64,000 nucleotides of DNA from Aeromicrobium duanguangcaii (GTDB taxonomy: Bacteria > Actinomycetota > Actinomycetes > Propionibacteriales > Nocardioidaceae). Under the pieces are notes generated by a model, which did not search any database, was not told the origin of the DNA, and saw only the letters and a program-made list of their open reading frames with translations. The stretch's first letter is position 1. Every line of letters starts with the position of its first letter. Of the stretch, positions 36,245-44,926 are shown in pieces. The translations under genes were made by a program, and so were the position numbers. The stretch spans positions 62,001 through 126,000 of the forward strand of contig NZ_CP101990.1 of assembly GCF_024508295.1 (NCBI RefSeq). The letters run 5' to 3'.

Positions 36245-37053
36245 AGCTCTTCCTCACGATCGATGTCGAGCCACCACTGACCGTCCACCCGGACGAAGCG
36301 GGGCTCGATGGGCTTGATGGTCCGCTCGGCCGAGGCAGTCAGCACGTCGCCGGCTGCCAGGGGTGCCAGTTCGCGGCAGGTCACGGCGGTGGGCGGCATC
36401 ATGGCCGCCCGGCCCGCGTCGACCAGCGCGAGCACGTCCGCCAGGGGTGCCCACAACGACTTGTCCGCCTCGGTGCTGACGGTGCCGATCCGCTGACCCT
36501 CGGGCAGGGCGGCGACGAAGAAGCGGGTGTCGTAACGGCGCGGCTCGAGCGCCGGGGTGATCCAGTGCGCCCACGCGCCCAGCAGGTCGGCGCGCAGCAC
36601 GAGCTTCTCGTCGGCGAGGAACTGCGCGAACGACATCTTCTTCGCCTCGAGCTCGTCGCGGGCCCCGGCCAGATCGGTGGTGTCCCCCACGATCGAGTGC
36701 TCGTCGGGGCCGGCCAGCAGCACGCCGGTCTCCTCGAAGGTCTCGCGCACGGCGGCGACGACCAGACGCCGGGCCAGCTCCGGATCGCACGAGAACCGGA
36801 CGGCCCACTCCTCGGGCTCCGGCCCGACCCACGTCATCGGCTCGCCGTCGTCGTCCTGCACGCCGCCACCGGGGAACACGTACATGCCCGCCGCGAAGGC
36901 CATCGACGCCTGGCGGCGCATGAGGAAGGCCTCGAGACCGGCCTCGCCGTCGCGCACGACGGCGATGGTGGCGGCGTCCTTGGGCTGGACGGCGTCGGCC
37001 GGGTCGAAGGTCTCGAGCCGCTTCAGGGCCTTCGGCGGGACGGGCACCAGCAC
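36241..37053 (-). CDS. NUDIX hydrolase with interrupted box
   Basis: A 270-residue NUDIX-fold protein. The box is split: MYVFPGGGVQDDDGE is separated from AAVRETFEETGVLLAG by an insert of about 30 residues, as in NUDT19-like enzymes. The metal-binding RETFEETG is intact, so activity is likely; the substrate could be a CoA ester, by analogy with NUDT19. It lies one base after the RidA gene and overlaps the MBL gene. M. tuberculosis has no NUDIX gene at this exact spot that I recall. Confidence 0.85.
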   Translation of the reverse strand: MLVPVPPKALKRLETFDPADAVQPKDAATIAVVRDGEAGLEAFLMRRQASMAFAAGMYVFPGGGVQDDDGEPMTWVGPEPEEWAVRFSCDPELARRLVVAAVRETFEETGVLLAGPDEHSIVGDTTDLAGARDELEAKKMSFAQFLADEKLVLRADLLGAWAHWITPALEPRRYDTRFFVAALPEGQRIGTVSTEADKSLWAPLADVLALVDAGRAAMMPPTAVTCRELAPLAAGDVLTASAERTIKPIEPRFVRVDGQWWLDIDREEEL

Positions 37054-37054
37054 G

Positions 37055-37513
37055 TCAGGCCACCTCGACGATCGCGTCCACCTCGACGGGCGAGTTCAAC
37101 GGCAGGACGGCCACGCCGACCGCGCTGCGGGTGTGCGACCCGGCGGCGCCGAACGCCGCCGCGAGCAGATCGCTGGCGCCGTTGGCCACCCCGGGCTGAC
37201 CCGTGAAGTCCGGCGCGCTGGCCACGAACACGGTGACCTTGACGACGCGCACGACCTGGTCGAGGTCGGCGATCGAGTTGATGGCCGCGATGACGTTGAG
37301 GCCGCAGAGCCGGGCGAGCTCCTGGGCGTCCTCGGGCGACACCTCGGCGCCGACCTTGCCCACGGCCGGCAGGGCGCCGTCGACGAACGGCAGCTGCCCG
37401 GACGTGAAGATGTGCGAGCCGCTGCGCAGCGCGGGCACGTACGACGCCACGGGAGCGGCGACGTCGGGGACGGTCAGCCCCATCGACGCGAGGCGTTCGG
37501 TGACGACGCCCAT
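37055..37513 (-). CDS. RidA-family protein
   Basis: A 152-residue RidA/YjgF family member. The order fits the family: GSHIFTSGQLPFVDG, LCGLNVIAAINS, VVRVVKVTVFVASAPDF and LPLNSPVEVDAIVEVA. Canonical RidA has a catalytic Arg in the TR(S/A) motif; here HTRSAVGVAVLPL is present, so imine/enamine deaminase activity is plausible. The ATG is at 37513, 2 nt after the stop of a 51-codon DUF4177 gene. The equivalent in M. tuberculosis is Rv3678c. Confidence 0.88.
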   Translation of the reverse strand: MGVVTERLASMGLTVPDVAAPVASYVPALRSGSHIFTSGQLPFVDGALPAVGKVGAEVSPEDAQELARLCGLNVIAAINSIADLDQVVRVVKVTVFVASAPDFTGQPGVANGASDLLAAAFGAAGSHTRSAVGVAVLPLNSPVEVDAIVEVA

Positions 37514-37515
37514 GG

Positions 37516-37671
37516 TCAGGCCACCGGCCGCTTGAAGTAGGCCACGAGGTTCTCCGGGTTCATGCCCGGGACGATCTGCACCAGCTCCCAGCCGTCGCGT
37601 CCGAAGTTGTCGAGGATCTGCTTGGTCGCATGGACGAGCACGGGTGCCGTCAGGTATTCCCACTTGGTCAT
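37516..37671 (-). CDS. DUF4177-type small protein
   Basis: A 51-codon gene starting MTKWEYLTAPVLVHATKQIL and continuing with NFGRDGWELVQIVPG and ending AYFKRPVA. The WEY...GWELV...FKRP pattern is that of DUF4177. It starts at 37671, 6 nt after a TACAGT -10 box on this strand (forward ACTGTA at 37678-37683), and its stop is 2 nt before the RidA start. It opens the RidA-NUDIX-MBL operon, as Rv3678A does in M. tuberculosis. Function unknown. Confidence 0.85.
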   Translation of the reverse strand: MTKWEYLTAPVLVHATKQILDNFGRDGWELVQIVPGMNPENLVAYFKRPVA

Positions 37672-37677
37672 GGCCCG

Positions 37678-37739
37678 ACTGTATCGCCGGGACCGCGACC
37701 ACTTCTCGACCGACGCGACGGCCCGACCCTCGGTAGTCT
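37678..37739. promoter_or_regulatory. Divergent leaderless promoters (DUF4177 operon / ArsA operon)
   Basis: On the minus strand TACAGT (forward ACTGTA, 37678-37683) lies 6 nt before the DUF4177 ATG. On the plus strand TAGTCT at 37734-37739 lies 6 nt before the ArsA-like GTG at 37746. The 74-bp gap therefore holds two face-away promoters. Confidence 0.55.
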
Positions 37740-37745
37740 CGACGC

Positions 37746-38726
37746 GTGGCGAACTCGACCCCCTTGCACGTCGTGACCGGCAAGGGCGGCACCGGCAAGA
37801 CGACCGTGGCCGCCGCCCTCGCGCTGTCCCTGGCCGATCAGGGCAAGAAGGTGCTGCTGTGCGAGGTGGAGGGCCGCCAGGGGATCGCCCAGCTGTTCGA
37901 CGTGCCGCCGCTGCCCTACGAGGAGCGCCGCATCGCCACGAGCGACGCCGGCGGTCACGTCCACGCGCTCGCGATCGATCCCGAGGCCGCGCTGCTGGAG
38001 TACCTGCAGATGTACTACCGGCTCGGCCGGGCCGGGCGGGCGCTGGACAAGTTCGGCGTCATCGACTTCGCGACGACGATCGCGCCGGGCGTGCGCGACG
38101 TGCTGCTGACCGGCAAGGTCTACGAGGCCGCGCGGCGACGCACGAAGGACAAGTCGTCGGACTTCGTCTACGACGCGGTGGTCGTCGACGCGCCGCCCAC
38201 GGGCCGGATCACCCGCTTCCTGGGCGTCAACGACGACGTCGCGGGGCTGGCCAAGGTCGGCCCGATCAAGACCCAGTCCGAATCGATCATGACGATGATG
38301 CGCAGCCCGCAGACGGCCGTGCACCTGGTCACCGTGCTGGAGGAGATGCCCGTGCAGGAGACCCTCGACGGCATCGCGGAGCTCACCCGGGCGGGCCTGC
38401 CGGTCGGCCACGTGGTCGTGAACCTGGTGCGTCCCTCGTTGCTCTCGCCCGACACGGTCGAGGCGCTCGAGGCCGGCCGCCTCGACGCCAAGGCCGTGGC
38501 GCCCGTGCTCGAGCGGGTCGGGCTCCCGCGACAGGCCGCGGAGAGGCTCGTCGCGGACGGGTTCGGGCACGTCGAGCGGCAACGACTGCAGGACGAGCAG
38601 CGGTCCATCATCGAGGAGTGCGGTCGGCCGCACCTGAGCCTGCCGATGCTGACCGGCGGGATCGACCTGGGCGCCCTGCAGGACCTGGCCGACACGCTGG
38701 CTCCCCTCGTCGAGGACGCCCGATGA
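37746..38726 (+). CDS. ArsA/Get3-like ATPase, first of a pair
   Basis: A 326-residue P-loop ATPase. The deviant Walker A is VTGKGGTGKTTVAAALAL, retaining the signature Lys before the two glycines that marks the ArsA/Get3/MinD class. LLCEVEGRQGIAQLFDVPPL and VVVDAPPTGRITRFL (switch/Walker B region) follow. M. tuberculosis Rv3679 has the same position and similar motifs. Its role is not established; Get3 homologues handle tail-anchored proteins and ArsA pumps arsenite, but no metal-binding cysteine cluster is seen. The downstream partner overlaps by 4 nt. Confidence 0.9.
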   Translation: MANSTPLHVVTGKGGTGKTTVAAALALSLADQGKKVLLCEVEGRQGIAQLFDVPPLPYEERRIATSDAGGHVHALAIDPEAALLEYLQMYYRLGRAGRALDKFGVIDFATTIAPGVRDVLLTGKVYEAARRRTKDKSSDFVYDAVVVDAPPTGRITRFLGVNDDVAGLAKVGPIKTQSESIMTMMRSPQTAVHLVTVLEEMPVQETLDGIAELTRAGLPVGHVVVNLVRPSLLSPDTVEALEAGRLDAKAVAPVLERVGLPRQAAERLVADGFGHVERQRLQDEQRSIIEECGRPHLSLPMLTGGIDLGALQDLADTLAPLVEDAR

Positions 38727-39922
38727 GCGGGCGCGCGACCACGACGCCGCGCGAGCGCCGTCCCCGCACGGAGCGCCGGATCTCCTCGGCGCACGAGCCG
38801 GTGCGCATCGATGTCGACGGGCTGATCGGCGATCCCCAGACCCGCATCGTCGTGTGCTGCGGCTCCGGCGGTGTCGGCAAGACCACCACGGCCGCCGCGC
38901 TGGCGCTGCGCGCGGCCGAGCAAGGACGCACGGTCTGCGTCCTGACGATCGACCCGGCGCGGCGGCTGGCGCAGTCGCTGGGACTGCTGGAGCTCGACAA
39001 CACCCCGCGGCCGGTCGCCGGGATCGACACGTCGGCCGGCGGCTCGCTCGACGCGATGATGCTGGACATGAAGACGACCTTCGACGAGGTCGTCGAGGCG
39101 CACGCCTCGCCCGAGAAGGCCGCCGAGATCCTGAACAACCCGTTCTACGTCGCCCTGTCCAGCTCGTTCGCGGGCACGCAGGAGTACATGGCGATGGAGA
39201 AGCTGGGCCAGCTGCACGGCGAGAACCGCTGGGACCTGATCGTCGTGGACACGCCGCCGTCGCGGTCGGCCCTGGACTTCCTCGACGCCCCGGAGCGGCT
39301 GTCGTCGTTGCTGGACGGACGGTTCATCCGATTGATGCTGGCGCCGGCCCGCGGTCCGGCGCGGATGCTGTCGGCGGGACTCGGCCTCGTCACGGGGGCG
39401 CTCAACAAGGTGCTCGGCGCGCAGGTGCTGACCGACATGCAGACGTTCATCGCGGCCTTCGACACGCTCTTCGGCGGATTCCGCCAGCGCGCCGAGGCGA
39501 CGTTCTCGCTGCTGCAGGCCGAGGGGACGGCGTTCCTGGTCATCGCCGCGCCCGAGTCGGCGGCGATGCGCGAGGCGGCCTACTTCGTCGAGCGGCTCGC
39601 GGCCGACGACATGCCGCTGGCGGGCCTGGTGGTGAACCGGGTGCACGACGAGGCGGCGGCCGGGGTCAGCGCGGTGGACGCCGAGTCGGCGTCGCCGCGG
39701 CTGGCCGGGGGGAAGGCGGCGGAGCGCCGGACGGCCGAGCTGCTCGACGTGCATGCCGAGCGGATGCGGCTCGCCGAGCGCGAGAACCGGCTGCGCGAGC
39801 GGTTCAGTGCCGCGCACCGCAGTGTCGAGATCGTCCCGGTGCCGGCGTTGGACACCGACGTCCACGACGTGGCGGGACTACGGACGATCGGCAACCACCT
39901 CGGCGCCCCGCAGGGCGCCTGA
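38723..39922 (+). CDS. ArsA/Get3-like ATPase, second of a pair
   Basis: A 399-residue ATPase with an extra N-terminal segment of about 35 residues. Its P-loop is CCGSGGVGKTTTAAALAL: the signature Lys of the deviant Walker A is replaced by Ser, while the P-loop Lys is kept. LTIDPARRLAQSLG and VVDTPPSRSALDFLDAPERL are further family motifs. With the upstream protein it probably forms a heteromer with one complete and one incomplete type of interface (inference). Rv3680 is the M. tuberculosis counterpart. It starts at an ATG overlapping the first gene, and is convergent with whiB4. Confidence 0.9.
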   Translation: MSGRATTTPRERRPRTERRISSAHEPVRIDVDGLIGDPQTRIVVCCGSGGVGKTTTAAALALRAAEQGRTVCVLTIDPARRLAQSLGLLELDNTPRPVAGIDTSAGGSLDAMMLDMKTTFDEVVEAHASPEKAAEILNNPFYVALSSSFAGTQEYMAMEKLGQLHGENRWDLIVVDTPPSRSALDFLDAPERLSSLLDGRFIRLMLAPARGPARMLSAGLGLVTGALNKVLGAQVLTDMQTFIAAFDTLFGGFRQRAEATFSLLQAEGTAFLVIAAPESAAMREAAYFVERLAADDMPLAGLVVNRVHDEAAAGVSAVDAESASPRLAGGKAAERRTAELLDVHAERMRLAERENRLRERFSAAHRSVEIVPVPALDTDVHDVAGLRTIGNHLGAPQGA

Positions 39923-39932
39923 GGGGCGACGG

Positions 39933-40190
39933 TCAGGTGGCGGGGACGAGCACGTCACGCCAGCGGCGGACGTTGGGCTTGCGACGCAGCAGCGCGCGGC
40001 GCTCCCGCTCGGTCATGCCGCCCCACACGCCCCACTCGATGCGGTTGTCGAGGGCTTCGGCCAGGCATTCGGCGCGGACCTCACACCCGTTGCAGACGAC
40101 CTTGGCGCGATTCTGCTCGGCACCCTTGACGAAGAGATCGTCCGACTTGCCCAAGCAGGCGGCGTCCTGAGACCAGTTGTCGTTCCACAT
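39933..40190 (-). CDS. whiB4: WhiB4-like Fe-S regulator
   Basis: An 85-residue WhiB protein with cluster cysteines C12, C33, C36 and C42 and the turn GVWGGMTERERRALLRRKPN. Its neighbours (two ArsA ATPases on one side, a ponA2-type PBP on the other) are exactly those of M. tuberculosis whiB4 (Rv3681c), a redox regulator of oxidative-stress genes. ATG 40190 has GGAAAGG upstream; the longer frame lacks support. A TAGGCT box (forward AGCCTA at 40262-40267) would give a leader of about 65 nt. Confidence 0.93.
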   Translation of the reverse strand: MWNDNWSQDAACLGKSDDLFVKGAEQNRAKVVCNGCEVRAECLAEALDNRIEWGVWGGMTERERRALLRRKPNVRRWRDVLVPAT

Positions 40191-40398
40191 GCGCAGAGAC
40201 CTTTCCCGAGATCCCCCCGGTCCCCGTGACCGGAAGGAGAATTTGTTTCTGCAGTGCCACCAGCCTAGGGAGGATCGTCCGAAGTGGACAGATTCGTCCG
40301 GGTAGTTGGTACATAGTTCCAAAGAGTCACTCCGGGCCCGCCTGATACGTCCCGGCGCCCAGAACCGACGTGCCGCCTCCCGGCATCGCAGCGGTCCG

Positions 40399-40426
40399 TG
40401 TTCACATTGCGAAACTCCCGTATCCT
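40399..40426 (+). promoter_or_regulatory. Promoter of the PBP gene, leaderless
   Basis: TGTTCA at 40399-40404 and TATCCT at 40421-40426 with a 16-nt spacer; the -10 ends 6 nt before the ATG at 40433. No Shine-Dalgarno sequence precedes the ATG. Confidence 0.55.
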
Positions 40427-40432
40427 CGTGCC

Positions 40433-42625
40433 ATGGCGTGGCAGGACATGGGCGAATCGATCAAGAAGGTCGCCGAGAGCGAACCGAAGCCGACCTCTGT
40501 GTGGGGGGCGATCGGGTCGATCGCGTGGCTGTCCGTCCTGGCCGGCGTGATCATCGCGGTGATCTTCGTACCGGGCACGGCCTTCGTGGCCTCCACGGGC
40601 AACAAGGCCAGCAAGGACATTGTGGACCTGCCGTTGGCGCTGCAGGACCTGCCCAACCCGCAGACCACGCGCGTGCTGGCCTCCAACGGCCGACGCGTCG
40701 CGTACTTCTACCAGGAGAACCGCCAGGACGTCCCGCTGAAGAAGATCGCCCCGGTCATGCAGGAGGCGATCATCTCGATCGAGGACTACCGGTTCTACGA
40801 GCACGGCGCGCTGGACCTCAAGGGCACGCTGCGCGCCCTCATGAACAACGCGTCGGCCGGCGAGACCCAGGGTGGCTCCTCGATCACGCAGCAGCTGGTC
40901 AAGCTGACGCTGGTCCAGCAGGCGACGACCAAGGAGCAGCGCGCGGCGGCCACCGAGGTCTCGACGGCCCGCAAGATCCGCGAGCTGAAGCTGGCCATCA
41001 ACTACGAGAAGGAGTACTCGAAGGACGAGATCCTCGAGCACTACCTGAACATCGCCTACTTCGGTGACGGTGCCTACGGCGTCAACGCCGCGGCCTATCA
41101 CTACTTCTCGGTCAGCCCGGACAAGCTGTCGACCTCGCAGGCCGCCACGCTCGCCGGCCTGGTCCAGAACCCCGAGCAGTTCAACCCGCGGGTCTACCCC
41201 GAGCGTGCGCTGCAGCGCCGCAACACGGTGCTCGGCGTCATGGCGCGCCTGGGCAAGATCCCGGCGGCCGAGGCCGAGAAGCTCAGCGCCACCACCATCG
41301 GCCTGAAGATCACGTCGTTCCCGAACGGCTGCGTCGACTCGGTCGCCTCCTTCTCGTGCGACTACATCCGCCGCTACCTGCTGCAGGAGCCGGCGCTGGG
41401 CGCGACCGTGAAGGAGCGTCAGACGATGCTCGAGCGCGGTGGCCTCACGATCAAGTCCAACATCGACCTCTCGATGCAGGAGGCGGTCAACAAGGCCGTC
41501 ACGAAGTACGTCGGCGCCACCGACAAGGCCATCGGCTCGCTCGCGCTGGTCGAGCCGGGCACGGGCAAGGTCCGCGCCCTGGGCCAGTCGCGCTCGATGG
41601 GCAAGAAGAAGGGCGAGACGTACATCAACTTCTCCGTGCCGCGGAAGTACGGCGACTCGGCCGGCTTCCAGGCCGGATCGACCTTCAAGATGTTCACGAC
41701 CGCCGCGGCGCTCGAGGACGGGATCCCGCCGAGCAAGTCGTACAACGCGCCCCAGACGATGACCATCCCGACCGGGACCTACTTCGACTGCGACGGCCGC
41801 GGCACGGGCTCGTGGGAGGTCAAGAACTCCACGGGCGCCGGCGGATTCAACATGGTCACCGGGCTGCGAAAGTCCGTGAACACCTACTTCGCCCAGCTCG
41901 AGCGAGACGCGGGCCTGTGCAAGACGGTCAAGATGGCCAAGAAGATGGGCATCCCGATCGACGAGCCGGATCCCAAGAAGGGCGAGCCCGGCAGTTACGT
42001 TCCCTCGTTCACGCTCGGCCCGATCGACGTGAGCCCGCTCGACATGGCCGCCGCCTACGCGACGCCGGCCGCCGGTGGCGAGTACTGCGAGCCGGCTCCG
42101 GTCGCCGAGATCCTCGACCGCAACGGCAAGACCGTCAAGAAGTACAAGCCCGACTGCAAGCGCGTCATGAGCAAAAAGACGGCCGCCACGATCAACGCGA
42201 TCCTCGTCGGCCTGCAGCAGCCCGGCGGCTTCGGACACAGCAACGGCACCGGCCTGAGCATCCCCTCGGCGGCCAAGACCGGTACGACCAACGACTCCAA
42301 GGCCGTCTGGTACGTGGGCTACACCCCCGAGATCTCGGCGGCGTCGATGATCGCCGGCATCACCAAGAGCGGCCGGCCGGCCGGTCTGGTCAACACCAGC
42401 CTGCGCGGCGTTCCCGTGTCGTTCAACCAGGCCGGCGGCTCGTCGCTGGCCGGTCCGCAGTGGAAGGCGGCGATGGGCGAGATCGAGAAGAGCCTGACGC
42501 CGGCCAAGTTCGACTCGGCCAGCCTGCCCACGGCCCAGAAGGCCGACGCCAAGCCCACCCGCGGTGGGGATCGGCCCAGGCGCGGTGGCGACCGCCCCGA
42601 CCGCGGCGGCGACCGGGACGACTGA
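40433..42625 (+). CDS. Class A penicillin-binding protein (ponA2-like)
   Basis: A 730-residue bifunctional peptidoglycan synthase. One TM helix (about residues 25-47) is followed by a GT51 glycosyltransferase domain with catalytic EDYRFYEHGALD and GGSSITQQLVK, then a transpeptidase domain with Ser416-x-x-Lys419 (GSTFKMFT), the SxN motif in KSVNTYF, and Lys615-Thr-Gly. No PASTA domain is present, unlike mycobacterial PonA2; the C-terminus is a short basic RGGDRP-type tail. It sits next to whiB4, as Rv3682 does. The upstream promoter is of the leaderless type. Confidence 0.94.
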   Translation: MAWQDMGESIKKVAESEPKPTSVWGAIGSIAWLSVLAGVIIAVIFVPGTAFVASTGNKASKDIVDLPLALQDLPNPQTTRVLASNGRRVAYFYQENRQDVPLKKIAPVMQEAIISIEDYRFYEHGALDLKGTLRALMNNASAGETQGGSSITQQLVKLTLVQQATTKEQRAAATEVSTARKIRELKLAINYEKEYSKDEILEHYLNIAYFGDGAYGVNAAAYHYFSVSPDKLSTSQAATLAGLVQNPEQFNPRVYPERALQRRNTVLGVMARLGKIPAAEAEKLSATTIGLKITSFPNGCVDSVASFSCDYIRRYLLQEPALGATVKERQTMLERGGLTIKSNIDLSMQEAVNKAVTKYVGATDKAIGSLALVEPGTGKVRALGQSRSMGKKKGETYINFSVPRKYGDSAGFQAGSTFKMFTTAAALEDGIPPSKSYNAPQTMTIPTGTYFDCDGRGTGSWEVKNSTGAGGFNMVTGLRKSVNTYFAQLERDAGLCKTVKMAKKMGIPIDEPDPKKGEPGSYVPSFTLGPIDVSPLDMAAAYATPAAGGEYCEPAPVAEILDRNGKTVKKYKPDCKRVMSKKTAATINAILVGLQQPGGFGHSNGTGLSIPSAAKTGTTNDSKAVWYVGYTPEISAASMIAGITKSGRPAGLVNTSLRGVPVSFNQAGGSSLAGPQWKAAMGEIEKSLTPAKFDSASLPTAQKADAKPTRGGDRPRRGGDRPDRGGDRDD

Positions 42626-42631
42626 CGAAGG

Positions 42632-43093
42632 TCAGGCGCCGAGCTGGCGCCTGACCTCGGCCGCGACGGCGCCTCCGTCGGCGCGGCCCTTGGTCTTCGC
42701 CGTGACGGCGCCCATGACCTTGCCCATGGCCTTCATGCCCTCGCCCGCGGCGCCGGTCTGATCGATGGTCTCGGCAACGATCGCCGAGATCTCCTCGGCG
42801 CTCAGCGGCTCCGGCAGGTAGTCGGCCAAGATGGCGGCCTCGGCGCGCTCCTTCTCGGCGAGCTCGGGACGGTTCCCCTCGTCGAACGCGGTGGCCGACT
42901 CGCGGCGCTTCTTGGCCTCGGACGACAGGACGGTCAGGACGTCGTCGTCGGTCAGCTCGCGCGCCTCCTTGCCGGCGACCTCGGCGTTGGTGATCGCCGC
43001 CAGCGCCATCCGGATGACCGAGGTGCGCAGGGCGTCACGGGCCTTCAGGGCGGTGTTGAGGTCGTCGCGGAGTCGATCCTTGAGAGCTGACAT
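42632..43093 (-). CDS. GatB/YqeY domain protein
   Basis: A 153-residue protein of the YqeY family, related to the tail domain of the amidotransferase subunit GatB. LNTALKARDALRTSVIRMAL begins the helical part, and the end has GEGMKAMGKVMGAVTAKTKG, then RADGGAVAAEVRRQL. Its function as a free protein is unclear; it may bind tRNA. A GACACT box on this strand (forward AGTGTC at 43100-43105) lies 6 nt before the ATG. It is convergent with the PBP gene, 6 nt apart. Confidence 0.9.
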   Translation of the reverse strand: MSALKDRLRDDLNTALKARDALRTSVIRMALAAITNAEVAGKEARELTDDDVLTVLSSEAKKRRESATAFDEGNRPELAEKERAEAAILADYLPEPLSAEEISAIVAETIDQTGAAGEGMKAMGKVMGAVTAKTKGRADGGAVAAEVRRQLGA

Positions 43094-43128
43094 GGCTCCA
43101 GTGTCCCACCAGTCGGCGAGGCTCCGGC

Positions 43129-43893
43129 TCAGTGCCGCGGCTCCCAGCGGAAGTACCGGCGCGTGAGATCGACGCCCACCCACGTCCACAGCGCCAGCCC
43201 CGCCGTCGCGAACCACGGGCTGCCGGCCAGCTCGAGATCGTAGGCGGCGCGGACGAGCGTCACGACCGCTCCGCCGGGGGTCAGGTCGAGGTACCGGCTC
43301 TCGACCAACGGTCCGGCGATCAGCGATCCCAGCACGACGGTGATGAAGGGCATCGTCGAGATCTGGGCCGCGCTCGCGTTCGGCGTGAGCGCCGCCGTGG
43401 CGGTGGCCGCCGTCAGGCTCGACGCCACCAGGCCGACGACGGCCACGAGGATCCACCACGGTCGCGACGGGGCGGGGATGTCGAGCGCGACGAGGACACC
43501 GGCGACCACGGCGACCTGCGCCAGGAACAACACCAGCGGCGCGGCCATCACTCCGGCCAGGATCGCGCCGTCGGACGTCTCGCCGGACCGCAGCCGCTTG
43601 AGGAACAGGTCCTGGCGGCGGGTGACCAGCGTCGTCGTGGCCGTGAGGTAGATGGCGAACAGGGCGAAGAAGGCCAGCACCATGCAGATCATCCCGACAG
43701 CGGCGTTCCGCGCCGTCTCGGCCTGCGCGATGACGAAGGCGGCGAACAGCAGCGGGAACGCGGTCGCGCTGATCAGCGTGGCCTTGGACCGGGCGATGAG
43801 GCGCAGCTCGGTGCGGGCGATCACCCGGGCCCGGGCAGCCGATGCCTTGACGGAGGGTCGGGTGGCGGCGGGGGTCACGGTCGTGGTGCTCAT
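43129..43893 (-). CDS. ABC-2 type transporter permease
   Basis: A 254-residue membrane protein with six TM helices arranged as in ABC2_membrane permeases, beginning with a cytoplasmic N-terminal segment (RVIARTELRLIARSKATLIS). It works with the ATPase encoded just upstream, whose stop it overlaps by 4 nt. DesK-type two-component genes lie divergently. The substrate is unknown; similar operons export drugs or lipids. Confidence 0.87.
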   Translation of the reverse strand: MSTTTVTPAATRPSVKASAARARVIARTELRLIARSKATLISATAFPLLFAAFVIAQAETARNAAVGMICMVLAFFALFAIYLTATTTLVTRRQDLFLKRLRSGETSDGAILAGVMAAPLVLFLAQVAVVAGVLVALDIPAPSRPWWILVAVVGLVASSLTAATATAALTPNASAAQISTMPFITVVLGSLIAGPLVESRYLDLTPGGAVVTLVRAAYDLELAGSPWFATAGLALWTWVGVDLTRRYFRWEPRH

Positions 43894-44828
43894 GCGTTCT
43901 CCTCGATACGGTCCTGGCTGATGCGGGTGAAGACCTCGGACAGGCTCGCCTCCTGGGCGTGCAGGCGGCCGAGGCGGTGGTCGTGCTGGTCCGCCCAGCC
44001 CAGCAGGCGGCCGAGGGCCGGCTGCAGCTCGGCGACCCCGAGCCGGACGTGGTCCCCGTCGACGTGCAGGTCCTGCGGGTCGACCACGGTACGCAGTTCG
44101 CGCTCCAGTTGCGCCCCGTCGGCGAGCGGTGCGCGGAACGTGATCTGGGCCGGGGCGGCCCCGACGATCTGCTCCAGCGTGCCCTCGCGCACGATCCGCC
44201 CGCCGTGCATGATCGCGATGCGGTCGGCCAGCGACTCGGCCTCCTCGAGGTAGTGCGTGGTCAGGACGACGGTCGTGCCGCCGGCCAGCAGGTCGGTCAC
44301 CAGGCTCCAGGTGCGCTCGCGCGACTCGGGGTCCAGTCCGGCGGTCGGCTCGTCGAGGAAGAGCACCTCGGGGCGGTTGAGGGTGGCGAGGGCGAGGTCC
44401 AGGCGACGGCGCTGGCCACCGGACAGCTGGACGACCCGGGTGTCGGCGCGATCGGCCAGCTCGACGCGCTCGAGAACGTCGGCGACGGGATCGGGGCGGG
44501 TCGTCAGCGCGGCCCACATCTCGAGTGTCTCGCGGACGGTCAGGTCGCCGGCGAACCCGGTCTCCTGCAGCATCATGCCGATGCGCGGGCGCAGGGCGGC
44601 CCGGTCGCGCTGCGGGTCGAGCCCGAGCACGCGCACCTGCCCGCCGTCGGCGCCGCGGTGGCCCTCCAGGGTCTCCATGGTCGTGGTCTTGCCGGCGCCG
44701 TTCGTGCCCAGGAGCGCGAACAGCTCGCCGCGCTGGACCGTCAGGTCGAGGTCGCGCACGGCGACGAAGTCCCCGTAGGAGCACGTCAGCCCGTGGGCCT
44801 CGATGACGGTGTCGGTGGTGATGTCCAT
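43890..44828 (-). CDS. ABC transporter ATP-binding protein
   Basis: A 312-residue ABC ATPase of the DrrA/CcmA-like class. Walker A is LLGTNGAGKTTTMETLEG, the signature is LSGGQRRRLDLALATL and Walker B is VLFLDEPTAGLDPES; a C-terminal extension of about 90 residues follows, common in drug-exporter ATPases. It pairs with the permease gene downstream. About 100 nt of spacer separates it from the divergent histidine kinase gene, a layout typical for transporters controlled by that two-component system. Confidence 0.93.
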   Translation of the reverse strand: MDITTDTVIEAHGLTCSYGDFVAVRDLDLTVQRGELFALLGTNGAGKTTTMETLEGHRGADGGQVRVLGLDPQRDRAALRPRIGMMLQETGFAGDLTVRETLEMWAALTTRPDPVADVLERVELADRADTRVVQLSGGQRRRLDLALATLNRPEVLFLDEPTAGLDPESRERTWSLVTDLLAGGTTVVLTTHYLEEAESLADRIAIMHGGRIVREGTLEQIVGAAPAQITFRAPLADGAQLERELRTVVDPQDLHVDGDHVRLGVAELQPALGRLLGWADQHDHRLGRLHAQEASLSEVFTRISQDRIEENA

Positions 44829-44926
44829 GCCTCAACCCTCGCGGGCTCGGGGTGGGCCGGACCAGAGTGTGGCGTCACCACAACTCATGACATCTGTCAT
44901 GCGCTCTGTCCGCTACGGTCGTCGGC

